From CAZQFS01 sp964592755 (GTDB lineage Bacteria > Hydrothermota > Tepidihabitantia > Tepidihabitantales > Tepidihabitantaceae): a stretch of 15,367 nt of DNA. Where the stretch lies: NCBI GenBank assembly GCA_964592755.1, contig CAZQFS010000064.1, forward strand, positions 1-15,367, written 5' to 3'. The first letter of the stretch is position 1; each line of letters begins with the position of its first letter. Both the position numbers and the translations under genes were made by a program. Shown piece after piece: positions 7,224 through 13,965 of this stretch. The notes beneath the pieces were generated by a model. The model was not told where the DNA came from. It searched no databases and saw only the letters and a list, made by a program, of their open reading frames with translations.

Positions 7224-8888
7224 CTACCTGACACATGAAACGCGAACTGCCTGACCGCCAGGCCCCTTCAGGAAGTACACGCCGGGTCGAATCCCGGTCT
7301 CCGGTTTCCACCGACCGCTGCTCAGGCTCGCGATTCTGCGTCCGAATGCGTCGAGCACAAGGACCGGGCCGACACCACTGACCTGACACGCTGTCCGGAA
7401 AGGACTGGGCCAGACTTCGAGCCGTTGACTGCCCAGAGCCGGCGCGGAATGGTCGCCGATGCCGGTCACGGCACGCAGAAGGTCTATCCGTCCGGCACCG
7501 TAGACACAGTCCTTGCCCGGGCTGCCCAGGTCTACCGCGGACAGCTCAAGGACTTCGTCCACCTGGGCGGGCGACATACTCGGGTCGAACGAAAGCAGAA
7601 CCGCCGCGGCCCCGGCCGCGAGCGCCGTGGACCAGGACGTGCCGGACACAATCGTGTACCCGCCGCCGAGCAGAGTCGTCTTCACCTCCACGCCGGGTGC
7701 GGCGAGCTCGGGCTTGGTCAGTCCGGGCGGGTAGACGTAGTCGTTGAAAGGCGCAACCTCCTGCCAGGTAACCGGACCCCGGCTGGAGAAGGAGGCAATC
7801 ACGTCACTCGCGTCGGTTGCACCGACCGCGACGATACCGGCCAGCGTACCCGAGCCGGTGTTCTCCGGGTTCCACCAGGGCGGTGGCACGTGACCCGGAC
7901 AGCGCAGGTTATGGGGCGGGTTGACATTGCCCTCGCTGCCGGGTGAGGAAAACTGACACAAACCCGCGGCATTGACGTTGGTCGCCACGGTGCGCCAGGT
8001 TGCCTGCTGCGGGTTCCAGGAGAGTAACCAGCCGAGCGGCAGGCAGATTACGTCCGCCCCGTGAGTTGGTGAGAGTGGCGGCGAGACGCAGAACTGCATC
8101 GCCTGCCAGCACTGGCTTTCGGCAATCACGTCGGCCGTAGCCCGGACGCGGCAGACCATCAGTTGCGCGTCGGGCGCGACCCCACACTGCGAGCCCGAGG
8201 TGCCGTCGGCCGCAACAAACCCCGCCGTCATGGTCCCGTGGCCGTGCTCATCCATCGGGTCGTCGTCGTTGTTCTCGAAATCCCAGCCGTGATGCGGGTA
8301 GTTCGGGTCGGTCCAGAGATGGTCGGAAAGGTCCGGGTGATTGTAGTCGGTTCCGGTGCTGATGAGGCCGACGACCACGTCCTGGCCGGTGTAGCCCAGG
8401 GCCCAGACCGCGGGCGCGTTGATGCGCTGCACGCCCCAGGGAATCTCATCTGACCGGCCGGCTCGCGTTCCGGGTGAACCGGGCACGCCCGGCGCAGGAA
8501 CAAGGTCATAGCCCACATAGTCAACCTCGGGTCTTGCTGCCACGTCGCGGACCAGCTCCGGTGTCGCCTCGCAGTAGACCGCGTTGACTATCCAGAGCGG
8601 CGTGATGTTGCGGGCGCAACCCGCGTTCAGCCGCGCGACCAGTCCGGATTGCTCCGCGGCCGCAAACTCCGCGAGCACCCGCGCGACCTTGGCGCGACGC
8701 TCGGGCCGTGCCCTTGCCTCGACCAGTGAGTTAAGCAGCCCGGGGTCGAACTGCGTTTTCAGTACGACATGCACCGGCACCAGCTCGTCGGGCTCGGCCT
8801 GGGCGAGGCGTGCTGCCAGTTCCGGCGACAGACTCCCGAATACGACGCTGGCCAGCGCGGTCAGGAAGACAGCAGCGGCTTGATGCAT
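7224..8888 (-). CDS. Exported subtilase (S8) fold protein, probable pseudo-peptidase
   Basis: The 554-residue product has a hydrophobic N-terminus (1-19) that probably acts as a signal peptide, though it lacks the usual Lys/Arg. A propeptide-like region (about 34-130) precedes the S8 domain (about 150-475), and a sorting-like C-terminal domain (477-554) carries RPGVYFL. Family blocks are clear: GTDYNHPDL, GWDFENNDDDPMDEHGHGT, SFSSRGP, KPELAAPG, SGTSWSTA. The His (217) and nucleophile Ser (418) are kept. The catalytic Asp position reads Ile-Ser-Thr-Gly instead of Ile-Asp-Thr-Gly (Ser177, codon AGC), and the oxyanion Asn in the usual AGNEGP block reads PGSEGN (Ser318). Both are in well-aligned motifs without gaps. 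It probably does not cleave peptides efficiently and may bind them instead; this is inference. A strong AGGAGGAG site lies before the ATG. It sits 49 bases after the C_GCAxxG gene and just before GNAT. Confidence 0.88.
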   Translation of the reverse strand: MHQAAAVFLTALASVVFGSLSPELAARLAQAEPDELVPVHVVLKTQFDPGLLNSLVEARARPERRAKVARVLAEFAAAEQSGLVARLNAGCARNITPLWIVNAVYCEATPELVRDVAARPEVDYVGYDLVPAPGVPGSPGTRAGRSDEIPWGVQRINAPAVWALGYTGQDVVVGLISTGTDYNHPDLSDHLWTDPNYPHHGWDFENNDDDPMDEHGHGTMTAGFVAADGTSGSQCGVAPDAQLMVCRVRATADVIAESQCWQAMQFCVSPPLSPTHGADVICLPLGWLLSWNPQQATWRTVATNVNAAGLCQFSSPGSEGNVNPPHNLRCPGHVPPPWWNPENTGSGTLAGIVAVGATDASDVIASFSSRGPVTWQEVAPFNDYVYPPGLTKPELAAPGVEVKTTLLGGGYTIVSGTSWSTALAAGAAAVLLSFDPSMSPAQVDEVLELSAVDLGSPGKDCVYGAGRIDLLRAVTGIGDHSAPALGSQRLEVWPSPFRTACQVSGVGPVLVLDAFGRRIASLSSGRWKPETGIRPGVYFLKGPGGQAVRVSCVR

Positions 8889-8937
8889 TTTCTCCTCCTC
8901 TGGTCAAAGCCTGACTTTGTCCTTGGGGCAGGCATGG

Positions 8938-9417
8938 TCATCCCGCCAGCTCAAAGTAGAGCTTCACGGCCGCGGCGATGAACTCCGGACAGCGCGTGGC
9001 AAACACCCCGGCCCTCATCGCGCGGGTCAGGGCCTTGGCGCTCGAGATGTCGTGGCCGATGAGGTCACGGCAGTAAATGCTGCCGTACTTCTGCTCGAAT
9101 CGGCGGCACAGCGCCTGAACCCGACGGTAAGTCGGCTGCCGGCTCTGACCCGGGCGGAGTCGGCCGTATTTGAGGCCCAGGGCCATCACTGCGCCCGCAA
9201 CCGCACCACAGACCGAGCCGCGCCGGCCCATGCCTGCGCCAAACCCGGTGGCAATCCTCGGTATCAGACGCGAGTTCAGCCGCATCTGCTCAGCGACCGC
9301 GGCCAGCACGCACTCCGCACAGTTGAAATCCTGCTCGAACCGGCGCTGCGCCCGTTCTGCTGCCTGCTCGGCGGGCCGGCGTCCGGATGTCACCTGCCGG
9401 TGGCGAGTCTCTGCCAT
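8938..9417 (-). CDS. C_GCAxxG_C_C family putative redox-active protein
   Basis: The product is 159 residues without signal peptide or membrane segment. Family pattern: Cys33 and Cys36 in FNCAECVLAAV, the glycine-rich ATGFGAGMGRRGSVCGAV block with Cys70, then Cys104, Cys116 (YCRDLIG) and Cys143 near the end. Members are thought to be redox-active or metal-binding, but no reaction has been established that I know of. The second Cys motif here is Cys-Ala-Glu-Cys, matching the CxxC expected. The C-terminus carries the usual Cys about 27 residues after CRDLIG. The ATG lies inside the end of the upstream PDZ gene (28-base overlap), so translation is probably coupled. Whether it works with the Cys-rich exported protein encoded just before it is unproven, because this protein appears cytosolic. 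Confidence 0.85.
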   Translation of the reverse strand: MAETRHRQVTSGRRPAEQAAERAQRRFEQDFNCAECVLAAVAEQMRLNSRLIPRIATGFGAGMGRRGSVCGAVAGAVMALGLKYGRLRPGQSRQPTYRRVQALCRRFEQKYGSIYCRDLIGHDISSAKALTRAMRAGVFATRCPEFIAAAVKLYFELAG

Positions 9418-10760
9418 GTCACCAGCGCCTGCTCTTCAAGACTCCGGGCCAAGGTTAGAGCCACAGCCTGCCGTTCCCGGAGTTCCATGGCCCAGCTCTC
9501 GGCTCTGGTCACACTCCCCGGGCAGGGCAGCTCAGCCCGCAGCGGGTCGAGCAGCTCGATTTCCTGCTGGTAGAGCGCGGTCAGGTCGGCTGCCCCGGAC
9601 CGGTACTCCGGGTAGTTTTCCGCGAGCCAGGCAAGATACTGAAGCCCGGTCTGCCGGTCCGTGACCAGTCGGTCAAAGGTCCAGTAGTTCGCCTGCACCA
9701 CGTTCGACAACTGGCCCGAGTCGAGTCTGGTGAAGTCGTCGGCTCGCAACCGTTCGGCCCACTTGTCGAATGCGGACAGACCAGAGTAGTACTCGCCGTA
9801 CTTGTCGGTAGTGAGATTCTGAACCACGGTGCTGAACGACCGCTTCACGCTCTCCTTCTCGCCCGGAGCATTGGCTTTCCGAGTCAGCACCACGACCGCA
9901 GAGGGGAACTTCTGCGCCAGCTCGTAACCCTTGCGCCTGTCGAAGTAGGTCCGGCAGAACAGCTCGGCACCGTTCTTCTGGTAGCCGGTGACGACTCCCC
10001 ATTCGGGCATCTCCCTCAGGTCAATCGCAAGGACCGGCATCCCCGCGTCGATGCTCTTCCTGACGGCCGCGACAATCTGAGGCTTGTTCTTGCCGTCGGC
10101 TGAGACATGCCGCCAGTCGGCTTTGAGACCGACCGCGGCCAGCGCCTCGGACGCGGCGTCAAAACCACAGGTCGCGTCCGGCGAACTCGGGCACCAGGTG
10201 TCGAAAAAATGGGTGCGGAACGCGGCCCCCGAGACGCCGCACAGGTAGATGTAGTCTCCCTTGATGCCCTGCTGCTGCCGGACGGCATCGAGTGCGCCCA
10301 TGAATGAGTTCGACTTGCCTTCCAGCCAGCCGAGCGCCGGCACGCCTGGAATGACCCTTGCTGCCGGGTCAGGCACTATGTCCTGCTGCCACTCCCTGAG
10401 CATCACGCCCAACCTGCCCCTGGGCAGAACCAGGGGCAGCTCCTCTCGGTCGCGGCGGAACACCACTCGGACACTGTCCGTGGTTGCGCTCTCTTTGGCC
10501 CGCTCCAGGTCGGCAAGGCAGCCGACAGTCGAACCGTTGTAGCTGACCAGCACATCGCCGGCCCGCGCGCCAGCCCGGGCCGCAGGGCCATCGGCCGCGG
10601 CCGACGTAACTTCAAGCCAGTGGCAGTGTTCGACCTCGACCGTGGTCCTGACCGCAAGCTGCTGACTTGCCGGGCAGTCGGCACAACTGCTGCCGCAGGG
10701 CTGGGCGCTCGCGGGCGCAGCAACAAGCAGCAGCACTGACAGATGACTTGAGAATCTCAT
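9390..10760 (-). CDS. Exported PDZ-domain protein with papain-like (C39/BtrH-type) domain
   Basis: The 456-residue product starts with a signal peptide (Arg2, hydrophobic core, Ala-Ser-Ala near 17-19). The mature N-terminus carries a Cys cluster, Cys22, Cys26 and Cys29, with another Cys at 46. A PDZ-like domain follows (about 47-118; ARAGDVLVSYNG). Residues 140-296 resemble the BtrH/C39-like papain-fold family: GVSGAAFR (175-182), WCPSS (189-193), then IDAGMPVLAIDL and PEWGVVTGY. Cys174 or Cys190 could be a nucleophile, but the His normally seen before VVTGY in C39 proteins is replaced by Glu-Trp, so activity is doubtful. The last 150 residues are helical and unrecognised. The ATG follows GGAGAA by about 7 bases. 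It is the first gene of the four-gene operon. Confidence 0.7.
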   Translation of the reverse strand: MRFSSHLSVLLLVAAPASAQPCGSSCADCPASQQLAVRTTVEVEHCHWLEVTSAAADGPAARAGARAGDVLVSYNGSTVGCLADLERAKESATTDSVRVVFRRDREELPLVLPRGRLGVMLREWQQDIVPDPAARVIPGVPALGWLEGKSNSFMGALDAVRQQQGIKGDYIYLCGVSGAAFRTHFFDTWCPSSPDATCGFDAASEALAAVGLKADWRHVSADGKNKPQIVAAVRKSIDAGMPVLAIDLREMPEWGVVTGYQKNGAELFCRTYFDRRKGYELAQKFPSAVVVLTRKANAPGEKESVKRSFSTVVQNLTTDKYGEYYSGLSAFDKWAERLRADDFTRLDSGQLSNVVQANYWTFDRLVTDRQTGLQYLAWLAENYPEYRSGAADLTALYQQEIELLDPLRAELPCPGSVTRAESWAMELRERQAVALTLARSLEEQALVTWQRLATGR

Positions 10761-10765
10761 GGCTG

Positions 10766-10794
10766 ATTCTCCGGCGCGCGGGGCAGGCTGTCAA
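10766..10794 (-). promoter_or_regulatory. sigma70-like promoter overlapping the ribosome site of the PDZ gene
   Basis: On the minus strand a perfect TTGACA -35 (10794-10789) is followed after 17 bases by GAGAAT (10771-10766). Transcription would begin at or next to the ATG (10760), making the transcript leaderless. The same bases include GGAGAA, which would be a Shine-Dalgarno if transcription starts further upstream. Both cannot act on one transcript. Confidence 0.45.
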
Positions 10795-10812
10795 GCGAAA
10801 ACAGGCTCCCCA

Positions 10813-10919
10813 ATCCCGAAGTTGACTGCCGCGAAGGCCACGAAATCCGAGCAGAGGGTCAGAAGCCCGAAGTGCACCCATTCCTTCGTGCCTTTCGTGG
10901 CTCAATGTCGGGTTTCGGG
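10813..10919 (-). repeat. Dispersed intergenic repeat, copy B
   Basis: This is the inverted second copy of the element at 6193-6307, 107 bases long. It contains the same CCCGAAACCCGA start, CCACGAAAG, AAGGAATGGGTGCACTTCGG core, CTGCTCGGA and CGGCAGTC blocks. It fills most of the gap between rpoZ and the PDZ gene and ends 18 bases from the -35 of the PDZ promoter. The TTCGGG at 10914-10919 and the CCCGAA at 10866-10871 (read on the plus strand) form the same arm pair as in copy A. Confidence 0.75.
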
Positions 10920-10936
10920 CTGAGGAGCGACCCGGC

Positions 10937-11200
10937 CTAGAGATTGGGCGTCCGGCTGAAGCTCGGTTCCTCGAACCCCTCGCGCGCCAGCGCCTCGATG
11001 TCGGCATCGGTCAGCCGGGCATGGGTCAGCTCGCCGCGCACGGTCCGCTCGAGCGCAAGCTCGTACGGACTCCGGGGCAACTGAACCTCGTCGTGCTGCA
11101 TGTTCTCGATGAGTCGCCGGGCCTCGAGGGCGGCAATGTTCAAGGCCAGGTACTTGTTCGGGTATCTTTTCCAGAGCTGCTCGGGTGATATCAACTTCAT
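10937..11200 (-). CDS. rpoZ: DNA-directed RNA polymerase omega subunit
   Basis: The 87-residue product is the small subunit that helps assemble beta-prime into RNA polymerase. NKYLALNIAALEARRLIE (about 15-32) is the omega helix pattern. A longer frame reaches 11284 inside gmk, but the ATG at 11200 has AGGAGA at a normal distance and matches the family N-terminus, so it was chosen. It lies 4 bases after gmk, the classical gmk-rpoZ order, and ends the operon. The C-terminal half (ELTHARLTDADIEALAREGF) is variable in the family. No clear terminator follows; repeat copy B begins 17 bases after the stop. Confidence 0.9.
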   Translation of the reverse strand: MKLISPEQLWKRYPNKYLALNIAALEARRLIENMQHDEVQLPRSPYELALERTVRGELTHARLTDADIEALAREGFEEPSFSRTPNL

Positions 11201-11204
11201 GTCG

Positions 11205-11852
11205 TTATCTCCTGTTCCTGTTCGGCCGGTGGGGCGGGCGGAGGGGAGCCATTCGCGCTGTCCGGAGCCGTTCTGCCCGGACAATTGCCATCACGTCCCG
11301 AACCGCATTCTCCAGCCGGTCGTTTACCACTACATAGTCGAATTCAGGCAAAGCGGCCAGTTCCGCCGCCAGCTCGGCCTCCCGGCGGGCGACCGCCTCG
11401 GACGAATCGGTGCCCCGGCCGCGCAGTCGGCGTGCCAGCTCACGGCGGCTCGGCGGGATGATGAAAACTCCCACCGTGCCCGGCAGCGTCCGCTTGCAGG
11501 AACGCATTCCCTGCACGTCCAGGTCGGCAATCACATCCCGGCCCTGGCGGAAGTTCCTCAACACCTGGGCCTTCGGCGTGCCGTAGCAGCAGCCATAGAC
11601 CTGCGCGTGCTCGAGCAGCGCGCCCTGCCGGACCTTCTTCATAAACTCGGGCTCAGAATAGAAGAAGTAGCTTGCGCCGTGCACCTCGCCGCGGCGGCGC
11701 GGCCGAGTCGTGGCCGAGACCGAGTAGGCGAGCTGGCGGTCCCGCTTCACGACCTGCCGGCAGATGGACGTCTTGCCGGCGCCCGAGGGCGATGACAGAA
11801 CGACGAGGAACGGCTGGTGGCGGCGGGTGTGAGCTGACCGGGAACTACTCAA
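11205..11852 (-). CDS. gmk: Guanylate kinase
   Basis: The 215-residue product phosphorylates GMP to GDP with ATP. SSPSGAGKTS (20-29) is the P-loop. SATTRPRRRGEVHGASYFF (46-64) is the GMP-binding block. DLDVQG (110-115) and IIPPS (135-139) are the usual nucleotide-site strands, and VNDRLENA marks the C-terminal adenine-side loop. The start is TTG, overlapping the yicC stop by 8 bases, with an AGGTG about 7 bases before it; no ATG occurs earlier in the domain. The last dozen residues are Arg/Pro-rich and the ribosome site of rpoZ lies within their codons. It is slightly longer than the usual 205-207 residues because of both tails. Confidence 0.95.
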   Translation of the reverse strand: MSSSRSAHTRRHQPFLVVLSSPSGAGKTSICRQVVKRDRQLAYSVSATTRPRRRGEVHGASYFFYSEPEFMKKVRQGALLEHAQVYGCCYGTPKAQVLRNFRQGRDVIADLDVQGMRSCKRTLPGTVGVFIIPPSRRELARRLRGRGTDSSEAVARREAELAAELAALPEFDYVVVNDRLENAVRDVMAIVRAERLRTARMAPLRPPHRPNRNRR

Positions 11853-12717
11853 CGTTGCGCACCTGCTCTTTCAGTTTCTCGATTTCGCCTTTTATCTCGA
11901 TTGCCCGCCGCGAGATGACCATGTCGCGGGCCTTGGCTGCCATGGTGTCGGTTTCGCGGAGCATCTCCTGGGCGATGAAATCGAGCTTCTTGCCCGAGGT
12001 CTGGGACGAGGAGAGCGCTCGCAGAAACATCGCACCGTGGCTCTTCAGGCGCACGCACTCCTCGTGGATGTCCACCTTCTCGGAGATGAAGGCGACCTCC
12101 TCGAGGATGCGCTTCGGGTCGGAGTCCACCTTCAGCTCCCGCAACTGGGCCAGGAGGTTCTCACGCCGCTCACGCAGCCGCGCCGGTACACGTCGTTCGA
12201 TGGCGCCGATGGCCCGTCGGATGCGGGCCAGGCGTTTGCGCAGGTCCCGGACCAGCGTGCTCCCCTCGGTTCGCTTCATCGCCAGCATCGCGTCCAGCGC
12301 CTGCACGATGACGCGCCGGCACGCCCGCCAGAGACGAACGTGGTTATCGTCTGCCTTTCGGGCACTGACGATGCCCGGATGGGTGAGCACGGTGTTCACG
12401 TCCAGGTCGCCGGACAAGTGGTACTTCGTCTTCACCTCGCGGTAGACACGCAGGTAGTCACGGAGCAGCCGGTGGTCGAGAACAAGACCCGGGGCCTCGG
12501 CGCTCTCGTCAAGCGTCACCGTGAGCTGGACATAGCCGCGGCGCACGCGCCGGCGCACGAGGTCGCGGATTTCGCCTTCGAAGCCGGCCAGTTGTGGCGG
12601 CAGACGGGGAACGAGTTCGAGGAACTTGTGATTCACCGAACGCACGTCCACCACGATGTGGCTGTGCCAGGGTTCGAGTACCGCCTCGGCCCGGCCCACG
12701 CCGGTCATACTTCTCAT
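11845..12717 (-). CDS. yicC: YicC/YloC family endoribonuclease
   Basis: The 290-residue product belongs to the YicC family, recently characterised as endoribonucleases that act in RNA decay. The N-terminus MRSMTGVGRAE and the SVNHKFLELVPRLP block are typical, as are the RRGYVQLTVTLD strand (59-70) and the C-terminal DUF1732 region. In the latter, VDIHEECVRLKSHGAMFL, GKKLDFIAQEMLRETDTMA and EKLKEQVRNVE follow the E. coli order, with the last forming a coiled helix. Length matches the family (about 290). The ATG overlaps the dtd stop as ATGA (12714-12717) and the stop overlaps gmk by 8 bases, so yicC is translationally coupled on both sides. The yicC-gmk-rpoZ order is common in bacteria and supports all three calls. 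Confidence 0.95.
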   Translation of the reverse strand: MRSMTGVGRAEAVLEPWHSHIVVDVRSVNHKFLELVPRLPPQLAGFEGEIRDLVRRRVRRGYVQLTVTLDESAEAPGLVLDHRLLRDYLRVYREVKTKYHLSGDLDVNTVLTHPGIVSARKADDNHVRLWRACRRVIVQALDAMLAMKRTEGSTLVRDLRKRLARIRRAIGAIERRVPARLRERRENLLAQLRELKVDSDPKRILEEVAFISEKVDIHEECVRLKSHGAMFLRALSSSQTSGKKLDFIAQEMLRETDTMAAKARDMVISRRAIEIKGEIEKLKEQVRNVE

Positions 12718-13178
12718 GATTCCGCAGGTCTCCTTTCAGTCGGTTCCTCAAGCAGCAGCGTCACCGGTCCGTCGTTGACAAGCTCCACCGTCATGCGGGC
12801 GCCGAACCAGCCGCGACGAGTCGGCACGCCGAGATAGGAAAGCTCGGATGCGAACTGCTCGTACAGCGCGCGTGCCCGTTCCGGCGCGCACGCTTCGGTG
12901 AACGACGGCCGCAAGCCCCGGCTCGTGTTGCCGTAGAGCGTGAACTGGGACACGACCAGCGCCTGGCCGTGCACGTCGAGAAGCGAACGGTTCATCCTGC
13001 CTCCGTCGTCGTCGAAGATGCGCAGCCGGGCGACCCGGGAAGCAAGGTGCCGGACATGCTCCTCGCTGTCTTGCCGGCCGACCCCGAGCAGAATGAGGAG
13101 ACCAGGGCCGATTTCGCTTGCCGGTTCGGCCTCGGTCGTGACGCGCGCACGGGTGACTCGCTGGACGACGGCACGCAC
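12714..13178 (-). CDS. dtd: D-aminoacyl-tRNA deacylase
   Basis: The 154-residue product hydrolyses D-amino acids (and Gly mischarged on tRNA-Ala) from tRNA, protecting translation. MRAVVQRVTRARV (1-13) is the family N-terminus. SQFTLYG (77-83) holds the conserved Ser-Gln-Phe-Thr motif, and VNDGPVT (134-140) holds the Gly-Pro motif whose cis bond excludes L-amino acids. Length is a few residues above the usual 145 because of a short charged tail. The start is GTG (13178-13176), two bases after the stop of the PfpI-like gene, and the stop overlaps yicC by 4 bases. No alternative start was needed. Confidence 0.95.
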   Translation of the reverse strand: MRAVVQRVTRARVTTEAEPASEIGPGLLILLGVGRQDSEEHVRHLASRVARLRIFDDDGGRMNRSLLDVHGQALVVSQFTLYGNTSRGLRPSFTEACAPERARALYEQFASELSYLGVPTRRGWFGARMTVELVNDGPVTLLLEEPTERRPAES

Positions 13179-13180
13179 AC

Positions 13181-13804
13181 TCAGTTCCGGGCCAGAGCAG
13201 CCACCACTGCCCGGGCAAACGCCCCGGCCTGTTCTGCCGATGCTGCGGTAATGACCTTTCCGTCAACGACCAGCGGCCGGAAGCTGAACCGGCTGCCGCT
13301 CTGCCGGAGGATATCCACGGCGGACCGGTCCAGGAACACGGTCGCCCTTCGGTTGCGGAGAACGCCGGCCCGCGCCAGGGCAATCGGCCCGACACCGATG
13401 GCCGCGACGACCTTGCCCGCAGCCAGGAAAGCACGGCTGCGTTCGTGCAACAGCGTGTCGTCCCAGTGGAGCGCCGCTCCAGAACCGCCGATAAGCACGA
13501 AGCCGGCATATGCTGCCGGGTCCACGTCGGCCAGCGCAACGTCGGGTTGGAGGGTCTGACGGTTCAGACTCACAACCAGGTCCGAGCTCGCCGCCGCTAC
13601 CCTGACGGCAAACCCGGCCTGGCCCAGGGCACGGTTGAGCGGCTCGAACTCCTCATCGGAGTAGAACTGCTGGGGCAGAAACACGAGTACCGTCCGCTCC
13701 GGGACGGCGTCGCGGCCGGCGCCGGCCGGAATCGACGGTGCCTGAGCCGGGCACGGCAGTGCCAGGCCGACCAGACAGAGTGCAACAAACGCAAGTCGGG
13801 GCAT
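13181..13804 (-). CDS. Exported DJ-1/PfpI-like protein lacking the nucleophile Cys
   Basis: The product has 207 residues. The N-terminus (Arg3, hydrophobic core, Pro-Ala-Gln near 19-21) is a signal peptide, unusual for this mostly cytosolic fold. The DJ-1/PfpI domain (about 36-205) shows TVLVFLPQQFYSDEEFEPL with the acidic residue block, AYAGFVLIGGSGA, and the elbow AAIGVGPIALARAGVL. The elbow normally reads Ala-Ile-Cys-His-Gly-Pro; here the Cys is Gly137 (codon GGT, one base from TGT) and the His is Val138. The Cys-dependent hydrolase or glyoxalase activity is therefore probably lost. Its role may be binding or structural; this is inference. It is the first gene of the dtd-yicC-gmk-rpoZ operon, 2 bases before dtd. 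No Shine-Dalgarno is seen, which fits a near-leaderless transcript. Confidence 0.88.
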   Translation of the reverse strand: MPRLAFVALCLVGLALPCPAQAPSIPAGAGRDAVPERTVLVFLPQQFYSDEEFEPLNRALGQAGFAVRVAAASSDLVVSLNRQTLQPDVALADVDPAAYAGFVLIGGSGAALHWDDTLLHERSRAFLAAGKVVAAIGVGPIALARAGVLRNRRATVFLDRSAVDILRQSGSRFSFRPLVVDGKVITAASAEQAGAFARAVVAALARN

Positions 13805-13818
13805 GGGAGTCGCAGGTT

Positions 13819-13846
13819 AGAATAGTCGTCTGCCCTGCAAAGTCAA
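13819..13846 (-). promoter_or_regulatory. sigma70-like promoter for the pfpI-dtd-yicC-gmk-rpoZ operon
   Basis: On the minus strand TTGACT (13846-13841) and TATTCT (13824-13819) are 16 bases apart. The predicted start near 13812 leaves only about 8 bases before the ATG at 13804. That is too few for a ribosome site, and none is visible. Confidence 0.6.
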
Positions 13847-13865
13847 GCATCCTCCTTCACCCCAA

Positions 13866-13965
13866 NNNNNNNNNNNNNNNNNNNNNNNNNNNNNNNNNNN
13901 NNNNNNNNNNNNNNNNNNNNNNNNNNNNNNNNNNNNNNNNNNNNNNNNNNNNNNNNNNNNNNNNN
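13866..13965. other. Assembly gap of 100 N
   Basis: Exactly 100 N, the conventional filler for a scaffold gap of unknown size. It falls between the operon promoter and the beginning of mazG and hides the mazG start and promoter. True length could differ widely. Confidence 0.99.

Noticed and set aside
13738..13865. mazG coding extended left through the N gap to 13738
   Set aside because: That frame crosses 100 unknown bases and runs antisense through the signal peptide of the PfpI-like gene. The MazG fold begins just after the gap.
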